Shown: one piece after another, positions 1 through 9,572 of the stretch | Position numbering within the stretch: position 1 is the first letter of the stretch | Layout: every line of letters begins with the position of its first letter | Source of the DNA: Sergeia podlipaevii | Taxonomy: Eukaryota > Euglenozoa > Kinetoplastea > Trypanosomatida > Trypanosomatidae | Direction: 5' to 3' | NCBI GenBank assembly: GCA_030849805.1 | Contig: JASANZ010002142.1 | Coordinates: 1-53,872 of the forward strand | Length of the DNA stretch: 53,872 nucleotides | Notes under the pieces: model-generated | Database searches by the model: none | What the model was told of the DNA's origin: nothing | What the model saw: only the letters and a program-made list of their open reading frames with translations | Program-made: the position numbers and the translations under genes

Positions 1-145
1 ACAACAGCAACAACAATAATAATAATAATAATCATCATCATCATCATCATTAGTCAACCAACAATGTAATTGAAAATAAAGAGAGAGAGAGAGAGAGAAA
101 AGGGGCAAAAAGGTGTGTGGAAGGTGACGGTGCATACACACACAG

Positions 146-178
<33 letters not shown>

Positions 179-652
179 CGCACCCCAATGCTATGCTGAA
201 TCAGTGTATAAGGAAAAGAGGATATCTAAAGATGTTTTGAAAAGTGGCTTAGCAATCAACGGGAGAAGGAAAAAAAAAAAAGAAACGTCACTCGTTTCCA
301 TTTCGATTGTTTTGTTGTTGCTGTTGTTGTTGTTGTTGTTTTTGATGCCATACATTTGTGATACGCGTCAGAAAATGAAAAAAAACAAGAGTAAATAGTA
401 AGAACCAGAGCACTTGTACCTTATTGTTTTATATAAGTTTCATTCCCATATCTTTTATAAAGATTCATGTCTGGGTGGATGTGTTTGTATATTTCCCTAC
501 CCTTATCATTTCCAATGTACTATGGCAACTCGCCTTTGTGTGACCACTTCAAAAAAAAAAAAAAAATCCCCCTACCCCACTATTTTCTTCCAGGATAACA
601 ATGTATATGCGCCTTCACACACCGCTCCCCTTCCTCTTCATTACTCACATGG
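1..652. other. Left-edge intergenic DNA with microsatellites
   Basis: Region downstream (in the minus-strand reading direction) of the long low-complexity gene, so probably its 3' UTR and the following intergenic DNA. It holds AAT and CAT trinucleotide runs (about 15-52), a GA run (about 80-98), a CA run (about 136-174), and A and T homopolymers. Open frames here are made of such repeats (His-Thr, Leu, Lys runs) and are not credible genes. Confidence 0.7.
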
Positions 653-3600
653 CTACTTGGCGCCATCGGCTTCGTCCTCATCATCACCTGGGTCCAGTGG
701 GCAAGTCAGGGACCTGCGCCTCGTTTCTAAAAGCGATGAGCCTCTCAAGCCACCAGGAGACGTACTACAGCTGAACGTCCCGCCATGGCCTGTGGTGCCG
801 GGATTCACCTTGGGTGTACCTGCCGCTGACGCCACCGCCATCACCACTGGGACGTCAAACCCTTTAAGCTGGAAGTTACGCAGCGACGATGAAGGGCCCC
901 CGGTAAAGCTTCCGAGACTTCTGTTCAAGCTCGCATTATGCGTAGAGATCTGGCTGAGGTTTAAGTTAGTGGCAGTAGGACTCCACCTGGGCAGTGGTCT
1001 CTCCGTGTCCTCACACAACTGAAGTAGTGGTGAGTTTACCACGAATTGTGCAGAGCCACGGTGGCTTGGCACTTGGAAGGTACCTGGCTTAGTGTCCCCT
1101 GTGTTGTGGCTGGCACCACCACCACCACCATCAGTCCCGTCGCCACCGCTGCTGATGTTGCTGTTGCTTGAGGGAACACAAAGGTCTGCATTCACGGGCG
1201 TGGCTTCCAGCGAGAGAGGATCTCGCATGCGGAACGTTGGTGAAGGAGGCACGCCCCCATGTGTGTGTGAGAGATTTGTGAAGGCCGGCAAGGGCATCGA
1301 AGGTAAACTAGATCTCCGTAAGCCCTTGTTGATGGATGCAGTCAAACTCTGTCGGGGGGAGGTAGCAGCGCTGTTGCTGCCGCAGTTGGCTGAAGAAGCA
1401 AAGCGGGCCATGTCCTGCGCACTCGGCTCCTCCTCGCTGGATACCTGCAACGGGTTGCTGCTGTGATTGTCTCCTCTCACCAGTGACCTCGCGGAAGGTA
1501 CGGACACAGAGGCGGGCTGAGTAGATTCCTTAAATGTGGAAAGGCTTCCCAGTGGTCTGCTGTACTCAGAGGGGTTTAGCGTGGTGATACGGACAGGCCC
1601 CGCGCTGCTCGGGCGAGTCTCGTTGAGAGAAAGGGAGAGCGGTGTACTGGCCGTGTCGAAGGACGCACCTCCGCCCCCCGCTGTGAAACTCTTCACAAAA
1701 CTAGAATGTGGGGTAAGCGCACTCATAGCAGATACGACTCTTGAGCGCGATGGTGCAGGAGCCAAAGAGCTGGAGGAGGGAGTGGAGAATGAACCCGGCA
1801 CGTTTCCTCCACCCAGCACTTCTACCAAAATCGAGGCAGGACTCAGCAGGGTTTCATTTGGCTGGGGCCTTATTGGCACTGGCTTCGAGGCCGCTCGCTC
1901 GCGAGCAACATCTTCCACGCTCACAACGTGCAAGCTGGACAGCAGCGCCGACACCGAAGGAATCCCTGCTGGAGGTTTTTGTGAGGTAGGAAGCTTTGAG
2001 TTCGAGCCTGTGCGTGTTAGTATGGGGGATGTAGATGTGGAGTTAGCAGAGATGCAAGACGGAGTGGGGGAGAGCAGCGAGCCTCTCTCAGCAGCTATTT
2101 GTTGCCTATCTGCAGTAGAGGCGGTACTGGTTGCTGTGTCTGGTAAAGGTTGCTCGCTAAAGGTAACCCGCGTGGGTGATCTTGGCTTCACGTCTAGATG
2201 CCCACTGCTGCAGGGTCGTCTAAAGGACGCGAGACCAGCAGGGGTACGCGGGAGATCCGCGCGGGTGTTGTTCTTAGTGACCGTCACCGTCAGCGAGCCG
2301 CGACGTGAGGAGAGGGCATTTGTCAGCTGAGTGGATAGAAGCAAGGGAGGCGCTATCGGGGTGGTACTGGTGGCGATGGCGGGACCACGGTCGCTGTTGG
2401 TGCTCCTCGCAGGAGAGAGGAGGGGTTGTGGTGGTGATGGTGGTGCAGGAGCCGAAGGCGTCACAGGAATAGGAAGGCTAGATTGCTGAAAGGGGGTCGA
2501 ATGCCGATCACTGTCCACCGCTGCTGCTCCGGCGTTGCTTTCCTCCTCATCATCATCATCATTTTCATCCTCTTCTTCGTCGTCCTTCTCCCTGCAGTGC
2601 AGCAAAGAGCCGGAGGTGACGACCGCGTTTATGCCTCCGCCGCAACCCCCTTTCTTCTTTTTTGAGTGATGCTGAATCACCTCCACTGCCTCCAGGACCG
2701 GGTTCACACGTCGCACAGCACTGGGAAGCTCCTCCACTTCAATCACTGTGGCCTCCCACACCTCTCCAGTCGTAGGGTCCACCCGCTCCTCAACCCGCTC
2801 GTGGCAGCGCGTGCGGAGCTGGCAGTAGCTCTCCATCCCCACCGCCGCATGCGACGGATAAGAGTGATGCTGAGAGTTGTTCTCCTCCATGTCACTCGAT
2901 GCGAGTGAACTGAAGCCACGTCCACTGCTGCCATATCGCTGAGCTGGCCAGCGTGTGATGAAGTCTGGTGCTCCTGCAGCACCATCGTCGTCGCCCCGTT
3001 CGCTACCCATGGCTCCTTGAGCAGCAGCAGCAATACTGTCAGCAGTAGCAAAGGCACTCATCTCTGTCACGGCGTAGGGAAGCGGACTGTCAGGTAAAGT
3101 CGGGGACGGCGGGGGTGAAGAAAGCGTCCCTGCAAAACGCGGAGCAAGTCCTCGTTTGAGAGATGCCGAGAGTGAGTTCCTGCCTGCAATGCTTTGCGGT
3201 GAAGCCCCTCCTCCTCCTCCACCTCCCGAAAGAATAGAAGAGGAGCTCAGTGAGGTTGGCCATGACGAGGACCGGCTAGCGTTGATGCTGATGTACCCAG
3301 GGCCAGCACCTGGGACACCACCTGTGTAAATTCCTGAACCGCTCCCGCTCAAGCTGCCACGAGACGCAGAGAAGTTGACTGACCCCATCGAAGAAGCCAG
3401 TCCACCAGCACCTCTTAGTGCGCCTCTCGGCCCACTGCCCGAAACCTCCTGCGCGCGTGCGATGCTCAACACACGATAGAAAAGTGAATCAAGGCCTACG
3501 CTGCCGCTACTGCTCGTGGTGCTGTCGTCTGCTGCGTCAAGGCTGGAGCTGCTGTCTTCATTTCTCACTGCAGGATGACGGTCCTCACCGTTATGACGAA

Positions 3601-4696
3601 GAGAATCAGTCTGGGTGTCATCGCTTGCTTCTGCCGTTGTGGCAAATGTATCGTCATCGCGACTTTCACCTCCGCTACTACTCTGCGCGTGCCCCTTCAT
3701 CCTTACAGCGTACTCCTCAATGCTGTCCCTGCGTGGGGCTTCACCTAGGTGCTGTACGTGACGTTCAAGAACATTTTTATCTGTGTCCGTCCCTCCAGCA
3801 GTAGAGAGGCTGGTCTCTCGGCCTTCGCCATCGTAGCAACTACTGCCACCATCGTCGTTCCTATCCTTTGTAGAGCATTGCTGCTGCTGCTGCTGCTGCC
3901 GCTGCTGAGGCTGAAAGCAGCAGGGTGACGCAGAGGCGGCCGTCGTGGTGGCAGTAGAACTTGCCTCCGTAAAAACCTCAGTGGTAGAGAAAGTAGCCAA
4001 CATAGTGGTGGCGGTAAGAGAATCATCCGATGCTATCGCTGCTGTTGCTGCCGCTGCTGTGGTGCCACAGTGCAGTTGATGATCTGGGTATAGGCCCTGC
4101 TGCTGCTGCTGTTCATGATGATGTGGCAGTGAGGAAGGCGGCACATCAGTTGACAAGGGCGGAACGCTGCTCGCAGTCTCCACTCTGTGAAAGGACGAAA
4201 ATGGCGCCGATGACTGTCCAAAGTCACTCTCGTTGCTATCGTGACTACAGCTGTTGCTATTGTGAAGAAGAGGAGGATATTCAGCATTGTTGCCGAGTCT
4301 ATCCCCACTATTGTTGTTGCTGACGGGGGAAAGAGAAAGAAACTGATCGCATGGCAGCGGTTGTGGCAGTGATGGAGTCCCTACCTCGCCGTTAATGCTG
4401 CGTGCCATCGCACCGTCATCGCTGCCTACTGCGTGAGTGATGGGTGTATGTGGTTGTGCCACTATTATTGACGGTAGCCGCTGCTGCTGCTGCAACTGAG
4501 TGACCTCGCTGACATGTGACTGGCAAACAGGAGGCGGAGGGTCAGCAAACGGGTTAAAAGTCGAAGGAACAGAAATTACAAGTGGCATCTTGGCGTGGAA
4601 AGCGCTGGCAGTCAAAGAAGATGTAAAGGTGTTAGCAGACGGCTCTGACGGAATTTGTTGTAGCTCGTCATCACCATCGTCATTTCTTGGTTCCAT
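653..4696 (-). CDS. Long low-complexity protein, function unknown
   Basis: A 1347-residue frame starting with ATG at 4696; a good splice acceptor lies 21 nt upstream, so the start is well supported. I do not recognise the protein. It is mostly Ser/Thr/Ala/Gly/Pro-rich and probably disordered, with Gln runs (near residues 70, 195 and 270), a Gly run (near 490) and an acidic run (near 705). The only stretch that looks folded is about residues 621-675, containing HERVEERVDPTTGEVWEAT and an acidic/hydrophobic continuation, followed by a KKKK cluster. An NPF tripeptide at 48-50 is of the kind bound by EH domains. At least four basophilic RRxS sites occur (near 319, 797, 1125 and 1326), which suggests a phosphorylated scaffold. 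The real-gene call rests on length, codon-like composition without homopolymer artefacts, and the splice site. No membrane segment is seen. Confidence 0.85.
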   Translation of the reverse strand: MEPRNDDGDDELQQIPSEPSANTFTSSLTASAFHAKMPLVISVPSTFNPFADPPPPVCQSHVSEVTQLQQQQRLPSIIVAQPHTPITHAVGSDDGAMARSINGEVGTPSLPQPLPCDQFLSLSPVSNNNSGDRLGNNAEYPPLLHNSNSCSHDSNESDFGQSSAPFSSFHRVETASSVPPLSTDVPPSSLPHHHEQQQQQGLYPDHQLHCGTTAAAATAAIASDDSLTATTMLATFSTTEVFTEASSTATTTAASASPCCFQPQQRQQQQQQQCSTKDRNDDGGSSCYDGEGRETSLSTAGGTDTDKNVLERHVQHLGEAPRRDSIEEYAVRMKGHAQSSSGGESRDDDTFATTAEASDDTQTDSLRHNGEDRHPAVRNEDSSSSLDAADDSTTSSSGSVGLDSLFYRVLSIARAQEVSGSGPRGALRGAGGLASSMGSVNFSASRGSLSGSGSGIYTGGVPGAGPGYISINASRSSSWPTSLSSSSILSGGGGGGGASPQSIAGRNSLSASLKRGLAPRFAGTLSSPPPSPTLPDSPLPYAVTEMSAFATADSIAAAAQGAMGSERGDDDGAAGAPDFITRWPAQRYGSSGRGFSSLASSDMEENNSQHHSYPSHAAVGMESYCQLRTRCHERVEERVDPTTGEVWEATVIEVEELPSAVRRVNPVLEAVEVIQHHSKKKKGGCGGGINAVVTSGSLLHCREKDDEEEDENDDDDEEESNAGAAAVDSDRHSTPFQQSSLPIPVTPSAPAPPSPPQPLLSPARSTNSDRGPAIATSTTPIAPPLLLSTQLTNALSSRRGSLTVTVTKNNTRADLPRTPAGLASFRRPCSSGHLDVKPRSPTRVTFSEQPLPDTATSTASTADRQQIAAERGSLLSPTPSCISANSTSTSPILTRTGSNSKLPTSQKPPAGIPSVSALLSSLHVVSVEDVARERAASKPVPIRPQPNETLLSPASILVEVLGGGNVPGSFSTPSSSSLAPAPSRSRVVSAMSALTPHSSFVKSFTAGGGGASFDTASTPLSLSLNETRPSSAGPVRITTLNPSEYSRPLGSLSTFKESTQPASVSVPSARSLVRGDNHSSNPLQVSSEEEPSAQDMARFASSANCGSNSAATSPRQSLTASINKGLRRSSLPSMPLPAFTNLSHTHGGVPPSPTFRMRDPLSLEATPVNADLCVPSSNSNISSGGDGTDGGGGGASHNTGDTKPGTFQVPSHRGSAQFVVNSPLLQLCEDTERPLPRWSPTATNLNLSQISTHNASLNRSLGSFTGGPSSSLRNFQLKGFDVPVVMAVASAAGTPKVNPGTTGHGGTFSCSTSPGGLRGSSLLETRRRSLTCPLDPGDDEDEADGAK

Positions 4697-5221
4697 TGTC
4701 CCTGAATTCTTGATAAACTAGTGATATAAAAAAGCAAGAAAAAAAAAAAAGAAAGACACGGAAGTATATATGTGAAACCTGCCCTGCTATTTTAATTCGG
4801 TATCGTTACCCTTTCTCCCTATCCTAAGGCACACCCGCACACACGCTCACCAACACGCAAAGAGAGAAAGTTTAACACTCGCAGCGGCTCTCTCTTGTGC
4901 AATATGTACGTTTGCCTTTTTGGCTACAACTGAATGAAAAAAAAAGAAAGAAGAAGACGAACTCCGCACACACGCCGGGTTCATATAACTTCATATAGCA
5001 TCAAGGGAGAAAAAAAAAAAAAAAAGACGTGCAATAAAAAAAAAAATACATATATAGGCAAGTGGAAATAGGTACACAGTCACCCGAAAAGGTTTACATG
5101 GAATGCATTCTTTATGGGTGTGCTGGCGCTAACATGCATATGTAATTTGTTTCTCTCTCTCTCTATGGTAATGAGAGCCATCACTCCACATGCTACTATT
5201 ACTTTCTAAAAGGAAAAACCT
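4697..5221. other. Intergenic DNA between TBCB and the low-complexity gene
   Basis: About 525 nt holding the 3' UTR of TBCB and the splice region of the next gene. On the + strand it is A-rich (runs of 10-16 A), meaning T-rich in the transcribed sense, with short CT repeats near 5150-5165. No further gene is visible. Confidence 0.6.
4718..4756 (-). promoter_or_regulatory. Trans-splice acceptor of the low-complexity gene
   Basis: On the minus strand a long T-rich tract ends in TATATCACTAG, with the AG at 4719-4718. This leaves a 21-nt 5' UTR before the ATG at 4696. Spliced-leader addition at the first AG after a pyrimidine tract is the kinetoplastid rule; use of this site is inferred. Confidence 0.65.
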
Positions 5222-5923
5222 TTAGCAGAACTCCTCAGGTGGAAAGTCGCCAACTGTGACCTGATCTGGTCGCAAGAAGCCACCATAGTTCGGCAAACAC
5301 TCAAATACCTTCACTCCCTTCACAGAACCATCTGATTTGCCCACGGGCTCATCAAACTCAACGCCGATCCAATACCCCTGCTTTAGTGAAGCAATGCGGC
5401 CAACGTAGCGAACGGTACCAAGACGATCTCCGGGCTTGCACTCACAGCGGTCCCCAACCTTCATCGCTTCCGCCTCCTCTTTAAAGCTATCGTCAGTGAT
5501 CTCGGGTGGGAGCTCAATGCCCTGCGCAAGCATCTGCTCCCGCTGTTGCTGCTTCGAGCGTTCGATAGCGTGACGTACATTGTCGCCGCGCTTCAGCCAG
5601 TTCTCCTCGGACATCTCATACTTCTCCACCTGAGATACATCCTCGTAGTTCTGTATGACAGAGGCAGGCTGGAGGTCCACAACGTGAATGCGAAACCCTT
5701 CACGGCACTGGTAGTAGCCAAGCATCTTGTCGTCCTTCATTTCGCTCTCAATCTTGATGCCACGGTCATCGTAGAGCTCAAGACGGACCTTGTCGGCTGG
5801 AGTGCCAAAGTGAGTATAAGTGTTCTCGCGAATGCTCTCAATGGATTGGGTGAGAGCGTAACGTTTCTCAGGGACAATGAGCTTGCTCACTGAGTGCGTA
5901 AGAGTTACCTTCACCACAGACAT
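5222..5923 (-). CDS. TBCB: Tubulin-binding cofactor B (TBCB), CAP-Gly protein
   Basis: Cytosolic chaperone that takes alpha-tubulin from the CCT chaperonin and works with cofactor E in assembling alpha/beta-tubulin dimers. The 233-residue protein has the family layout. Residues 1 to about 90 form a ubiquitin-like domain starting SVVKVTLTHSV. A charged linker with EEEAEAMKVGDRCE follows. A C-terminal CAP-Gly domain spans about 155-228, with GTVRYVG, GYWIGVEFDEP and GKSDGSVKG (the canonical form is GKNDG). The frame is open 47 codons further upstream, but that part reads as Phe/Tyr-rich translated splice-tract sequence and contains the acceptor AG at 5939-5938, so the ATG at 5923 is the start. 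The protein ends in EEFC, resembling an alpha-tubulin tail, whereas the usual TBCB end is DEI/M (recalled from the literature). Identification is firm. Confidence 0.93.
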   Translation of the reverse strand: MSVVKVTLTHSVSKLIVPEKRYALTQSIESIRENTYTHFGTPADKVRLELYDDRGIKIESEMKDDKMLGYYQCREGFRIHVVDLQPASVIQNYEDVSQVEKYEMSEENWLKRGDNVRHAIERSKQQQREQMLAQGIELPPEITDDSFKEEAEAMKVGDRCECKPGDRLGTVRYVGRIASLKQGYWIGVEFDEPVGKSDGSVKGVKVFECLPNYGGFLRPDQVTVGDFPPEEFC

Positions 5924-7075
5924 AATAAAAAAGAACTCTAAACAAAAAAGAAATAAATAAAAAAAAAAAATTAAGGCGGAAGGCTCTGTGCCAAATATAT
6001 ATATGAAAAAGAAGTATATATAAGAGCGAGACTCTGAGTGGCTATTGTGATGCTTTCTACGCATTTTGACAAAGATCGTTTATAATGTTAACAAAAAAAA
6101 AAAAATGAAACACAAGAAAGGTTTTTAAAAAAGGTATTTTTAAAGTGCAAAGAGGAAAGTATTTTAGGTACGTGCAGCCAGATGCAATATCTCCCCTTCT
6201 CTTCTGCTCATATATCCTTTCCATTCGTATGTCACCTACACGATAGAAGAAAGTAACACGCAATGAGAAGAGGGAGAGAAAGGATGAGCTCCGTCATGCC
6301 ACGCGCCCATCAAGCTGCACCAACCACAGGCATCAATAAGTAACCCCCATCATCTGGGTTGCTATGCGTGCATAAATTGTCATATATTTTCCGTATGATT
6401 GTTTGTTTGATTCAGTAACTATACGTATGCATGTTTGTATGTGTCCTCTGGCGCAACAAGCCGCTGCTAACGACGCCATCATCGCAAGCAGAAACACCTC
6501 AAAAGTGTTTTGTTTCATTTCTATACATTGGGCACACACCACCACCGCCACCACCTGAGGGGCTCATCAAGCCGCTATCGCCAACTCTTCTTCCTCTTCG
6601 ATCCTCTATTGTCAAGACCTACCCTCTTTGTGTCTGGTGCATCAGCGCACTTTGCGGGAGTTTCATCTAAACGAAAAAAAAAATGCAATAACCCTCGGAA
6701 ATAGAATAGTGACAGAAGCCAATAGGGCTTATAGCAAGCAGGTATAATACATATATATATGTGACAGTACTTGTACATTTCCACACATTTCCCTCAGCGC
6801 TATCACAACAAAGAATAAAGCAAACTAAAAAGAAAGGGAGAACGGAAAAAAAAAAAGAAGAGAAGGCAGAACAACGCAAAAAAAGATAGATACCTTTATA
6901 GGAAAGTAGAGAAACGGCAGTGAGGAGCAATATACACCCATCACTTCCATTTTCTCTCGCTTCTGCCCACTCCTCAGCTTTCACTGTTACTGTCTCTTCT
7001 TCTTCTTCTTCTACCCTCTCACCCTCTCATGCACCTCTTTGTCCCTCTCTCTCTCTCACACTTTGTGCCCTTTCT
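5924..7075. other. Intergenic DNA between PF20 and TBCB
   Basis: 1.15 kb comprising the TBCB splice region and the PF20 3' UTR. Homopolymers and short AT runs alternate with a more complex section (about 6240-6660). Frames in it are under 110 codons and rich in Phe, Leu and Ser; none is convincing. Confidence 0.6.
5938..5972 (-). promoter_or_regulatory. Trans-splice acceptor of TBCB
   Basis: Minus-strand T-rich tract ending TTTTTTGTTTAG, AG at 5939-5938, 14 nt before the TBCB ATG. It decides the start codon, because the longer in-frame Met lies upstream of it and would be removed. Confidence 0.7.
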
Positions 7076-8902
7076 CTAGTTCCAGTAACGGACTGTGCGG
7101 TCACTACCACAGCTAACAAGGAAGTTATTCGTGGCGGGGTCAAACACAACGCACTGCACAGCATCCTCGTGTCCAGCAAGCTCCGACACCGTCTCCTCTT
7201 TGATATCTACTAGTTTGATGGTGGTGTCGTCGCTAGCCACCGCAATGTAGCTCCCAGAAGGATCGATGGCGACGTGGTTGGCAGGGTAGGGGCCGCAGGC
7301 AACCGTCATGCGCTGCTCCATGCGGCGCACATCCCACAGCACCACAACACCTTCCGCATCACACGACACAAGCACATCGCCAGAGGCGATGGTGGCCACA
7401 GAGGTTACCGCGCTGCGGTGGCCGTACAAGGTCTGTGCGCAGCAGTTGATACGAGTATCCCACAATGACACAGTCTTGTCCCCGCTACCCGTGCACAAGC
7501 AGTTGGTGTAGGGCTTCCAGCACACCGCGTTGACGGCCTCCACGTGACCGCGGAGAGTCTGTCTGCAGCGGCCCATCTCTATATCCCACACGCGCGCCGT
7601 CTGATCTAGCGATCCACTCGCCAGTAGCACACCAGTATCCTGAAAGTCTAAGCTCCACACACCATCCGTGTGTGCCGCGAGGGTGTGCACGCAACTGTTG
7701 CTCGCAAAATCCCACAACTTTACGGTTTTATCGCCGCTACCGGTAGCCACCATAGTGCCACGTGGGTGCATTGAAATGCTAGAAACCCAGTTATTGTGCC
7801 CCTCACCAGAAATAATGGCCTCACCCTGTGGGAGAGTAGAGAGACGCCACGTGCCATCGTCGCTGCAACTCGCCACCGCCGGCTTGCGCGGGTGCATCGC
7901 TACCTTCGTGACGGGCATCGAGTGCGCAACAAAAGAGGACTGACAAGTCCATATAGAAGGATCGCCGTGAGGTGGCAGGGACGGCGTCACTTCAGACACA
8001 CGCTCGTCCAGGGGCCATACAAAGGCTGCACCATCGGCGTCTGCAGCACTTGAAGCTGCAGCAGCGGAGGAACTGGCGGCTGCCGCCGCCGCCCCTCTCT
8101 TCTTTCCAGGTGCTCCAGTAGGCTTCTTCTTCGCAGCGCTAGGCTTCTGCTTTGCCCCCGTCTTGGACGCGGACACCGCGCCTCCATCAAGTTCGCCGGA
8201 CTCGAGCTGCTGCTGCAGCTGTTGGTGTTGCTGCAGCTCAGTCACACGTGCCTCCAGCGCGGCCACCTTCTGCTCCAGGCGATCTCGCTCCATCGCAATG
8301 AGCGACTTGCTCTTGAAGAGGCCATCGCAGCGCTGGCGCAACTCCACAACGGTCGGGTTGATATCCTCTGCGTGGTCGTGTGCCTGCTTGAGTAACTTCT
8401 GGAGCTTATTCTTCTCTTGCACGACACGGTTGTGGTTGGCGCGATGGAAGTCTCTATCTTTCTTGGCCTGCGTCCACTGCTTGGTCGCCTTGGTGGTAAG
8501 CTCAGCGTGCTGCCTGAGATCGTTCTCTAGCACCTCAATGCGATTCAACAGCGCCGACGTCTCCAGGTAGTTGTCGGGCACCAGCGGGGTGCTATGGTTG
8601 GCGCCGGCTCCATACTTTTCGTACCACTCCGCCTCGAAATTCTCCAAGGTACGATGCATGCCATTGCGCAGCAGAAAGTTCCGGATAAAGTCATCCATCA
8701 CCTCGGGGACGGCGCGGAGAACGGCGCGAGGGGCCGCTGGGAGGTCGCGGGCTTGCTGCTCCTGCACAACACGGCGAAACGTGTTGAAATCCATATTACT
8801 TACATCTGTCAGCATCATGGCGTCGCTGGTAGCGTCGCCGGGGGTGCCAAGGCGGCGGCTACCGTTGTTGATGCTAATGTCCGCTTCAGCTGTTGGGTTC
8901 AT
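7076..8902 (-). CDS. PF20: PF20/SPAG16 WD-repeat flagellar central-apparatus protein
   Basis: Axonemal protein of the C2 projection/intermicrotubule bridge of the central pair, needed for motile 9+2 flagella. The 608-residue length is close to the family's. Layout: a LisH-like helical motif at about 64-96 (MDDFIRNFLLRNGMHRTLENF, then EWYEKYG), which is the PF20 N-terminal signature; a coiled coil at about 115-235; an Ala/Lys/Ser-rich linker at about 240-295; and a seven-bladed WD40 propeller from about 320 to the C-terminus. The repeats are clear (VKLWDFASNSCVHTL, ARVWDIEMGRCRQTL, VSLWDTRINCCAQTL), and the last ends DRTVRYWN at the stop. The start is fixed by an acceptor 4 nt upstream. Generic WD40 proteins are the alternative, but the N-terminal motif plus coiled coil favours PF20. 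Confidence 0.92.
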   Translation of the reverse strand: MNPTAEADISINNGSRRLGTPGDATSDAMMLTDVSNMDFNTFRRVVQEQQARDLPAAPRAVLRAVPEVMDDFIRNFLLRNGMHRTLENFEAEWYEKYGAGANHSTPLVPDNYLETSALLNRIEVLENDLRQHAELTTKATKQWTQAKKDRDFHRANHNRVVQEKNKLQKLLKQAHDHAEDINPTVVELRQRCDGLFKSKSLIAMERDRLEQKVAALEARVTELQQHQQLQQQLESGELDGGAVSASKTGAKQKPSAAKKKPTGAPGKKRGAAAAAASSSAAAASSAADADGAAFVWPLDERVSEVTPSLPPHGDPSIWTCQSSFVAHSMPVTKVAMHPRKPAVASCSDDGTWRLSTLPQGEAIISGEGHNNWVSSISMHPRGTMVATGSGDKTVKLWDFASNSCVHTLAAHTDGVWSLDFQDTGVLLASGSLDQTARVWDIEMGRCRQTLRGHVEAVNAVCWKPYTNCLCTGSGDKTVSLWDTRINCCAQTLYGHRSAVTSVATIASGDVLVSCDAEGVVVLWDVRRMEQRMTVACGPYPANHVAIDPSGSYIAVASDDTTIKLVDIKEETVSELAGHEDAVQCVVFDPATNNFLVSCGSDRTVRYWN

Positions 8903-8906
8903 AGCG

Positions 8907-8932
8907 CTGAAGGGGAAGGAGAGGAAGGATCT
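8907..8932 (-). promoter_or_regulatory. Trans-splice acceptor of PF20
   Basis: Minus-strand tract CCTTCCTCTCCTTCCCCTTC followed by AG (8908-8907), only 4 nt (CGCT) before the ATG. A strong C/T tract with no competing AG inside it. Confidence 0.75.
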
Positions 8933-9276
8933 ATCAATATTTATATATTACTAATAATAACAATAATAACAATGAAGAGATATGTGTATGTGTAAAGTGA
9001 CCTGTCACTTGTCAAAAGAGTGAAGATGCAGTCACTACACACACCTGTAATAACTTTTAATTTCACAACAGTCGAGAGGAGGAGAGAGAGAGAGAGAACG
9101 AAAAAAAAAAGATTTAAAAAAAGTAACAGATGAAAGACGCAATGTGTATAGGCACAGTTGCGATATACAGAGGGCATCTAATCCTCACAAAAGCATTAAA
9201 AAATGAGAAAAAACAACGGCAGTAAATAGACGCTTCCCTCTTTCCTCTATTAAAAATATCTGTTTCACTTTATCCC

Positions 9277-9442
9277 TAATGTATAATGTATTTTGTTTAC
9301 TGAATAGCATGCATAATCTCAATGTACCATTAATATATATATATATATATATATATATNTAATGTATAATGTATTTTGTTTACTGAATAGCATGCATAAT
9401 CTCAATGTACCATTAATATATATATATATATATATATATATT
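9277..9442. repeat. Two perfect 83-bp tandem copies joined by an N
   Basis: Copy 1 is 9277-9359 and copy 2 is 9360-9442. Each begins TAATGTATAATG and ends in thirteen AT dinucleotides. Apart from the ambiguous base at 9359, which corresponds to T at 9442, I see no difference between them. It may be a real tandem duplication or two overlapping contig ends placed side by side. Confidence 0.9.
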
Positions 9443-9572
9443 TAATCTATGCGACCACTCACCCATCAAAAAAAAAACCGCAATTTTTAGCGAATCGGCA
9501 ACGGTGGAGAAAGGGAGGGGAGAAGAACGATATAAAACTCTTTTTTTTTTTTCTATTAGAATATGCGTCGTC

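Larger units (their letters stand above)
8903..9572. other. Intergenic DNA between UNG and PF20, with a duplicated block
   Basis: 670 nt holding the PF20 splice region, the UNG 3' UTR and the 83-bp tandem duplication described separately. A GA run lies at about 9080-9097. No gene is seen. Confidence 0.6.

Noticed and set aside
414..2330. Plus-strand frames of 202 and 264 codons opposite the long low-complexity gene
   Set aside because: Antisense shadows of the 1347-residue minus-strand frame, without splice signals in that direction or recognisable domains.
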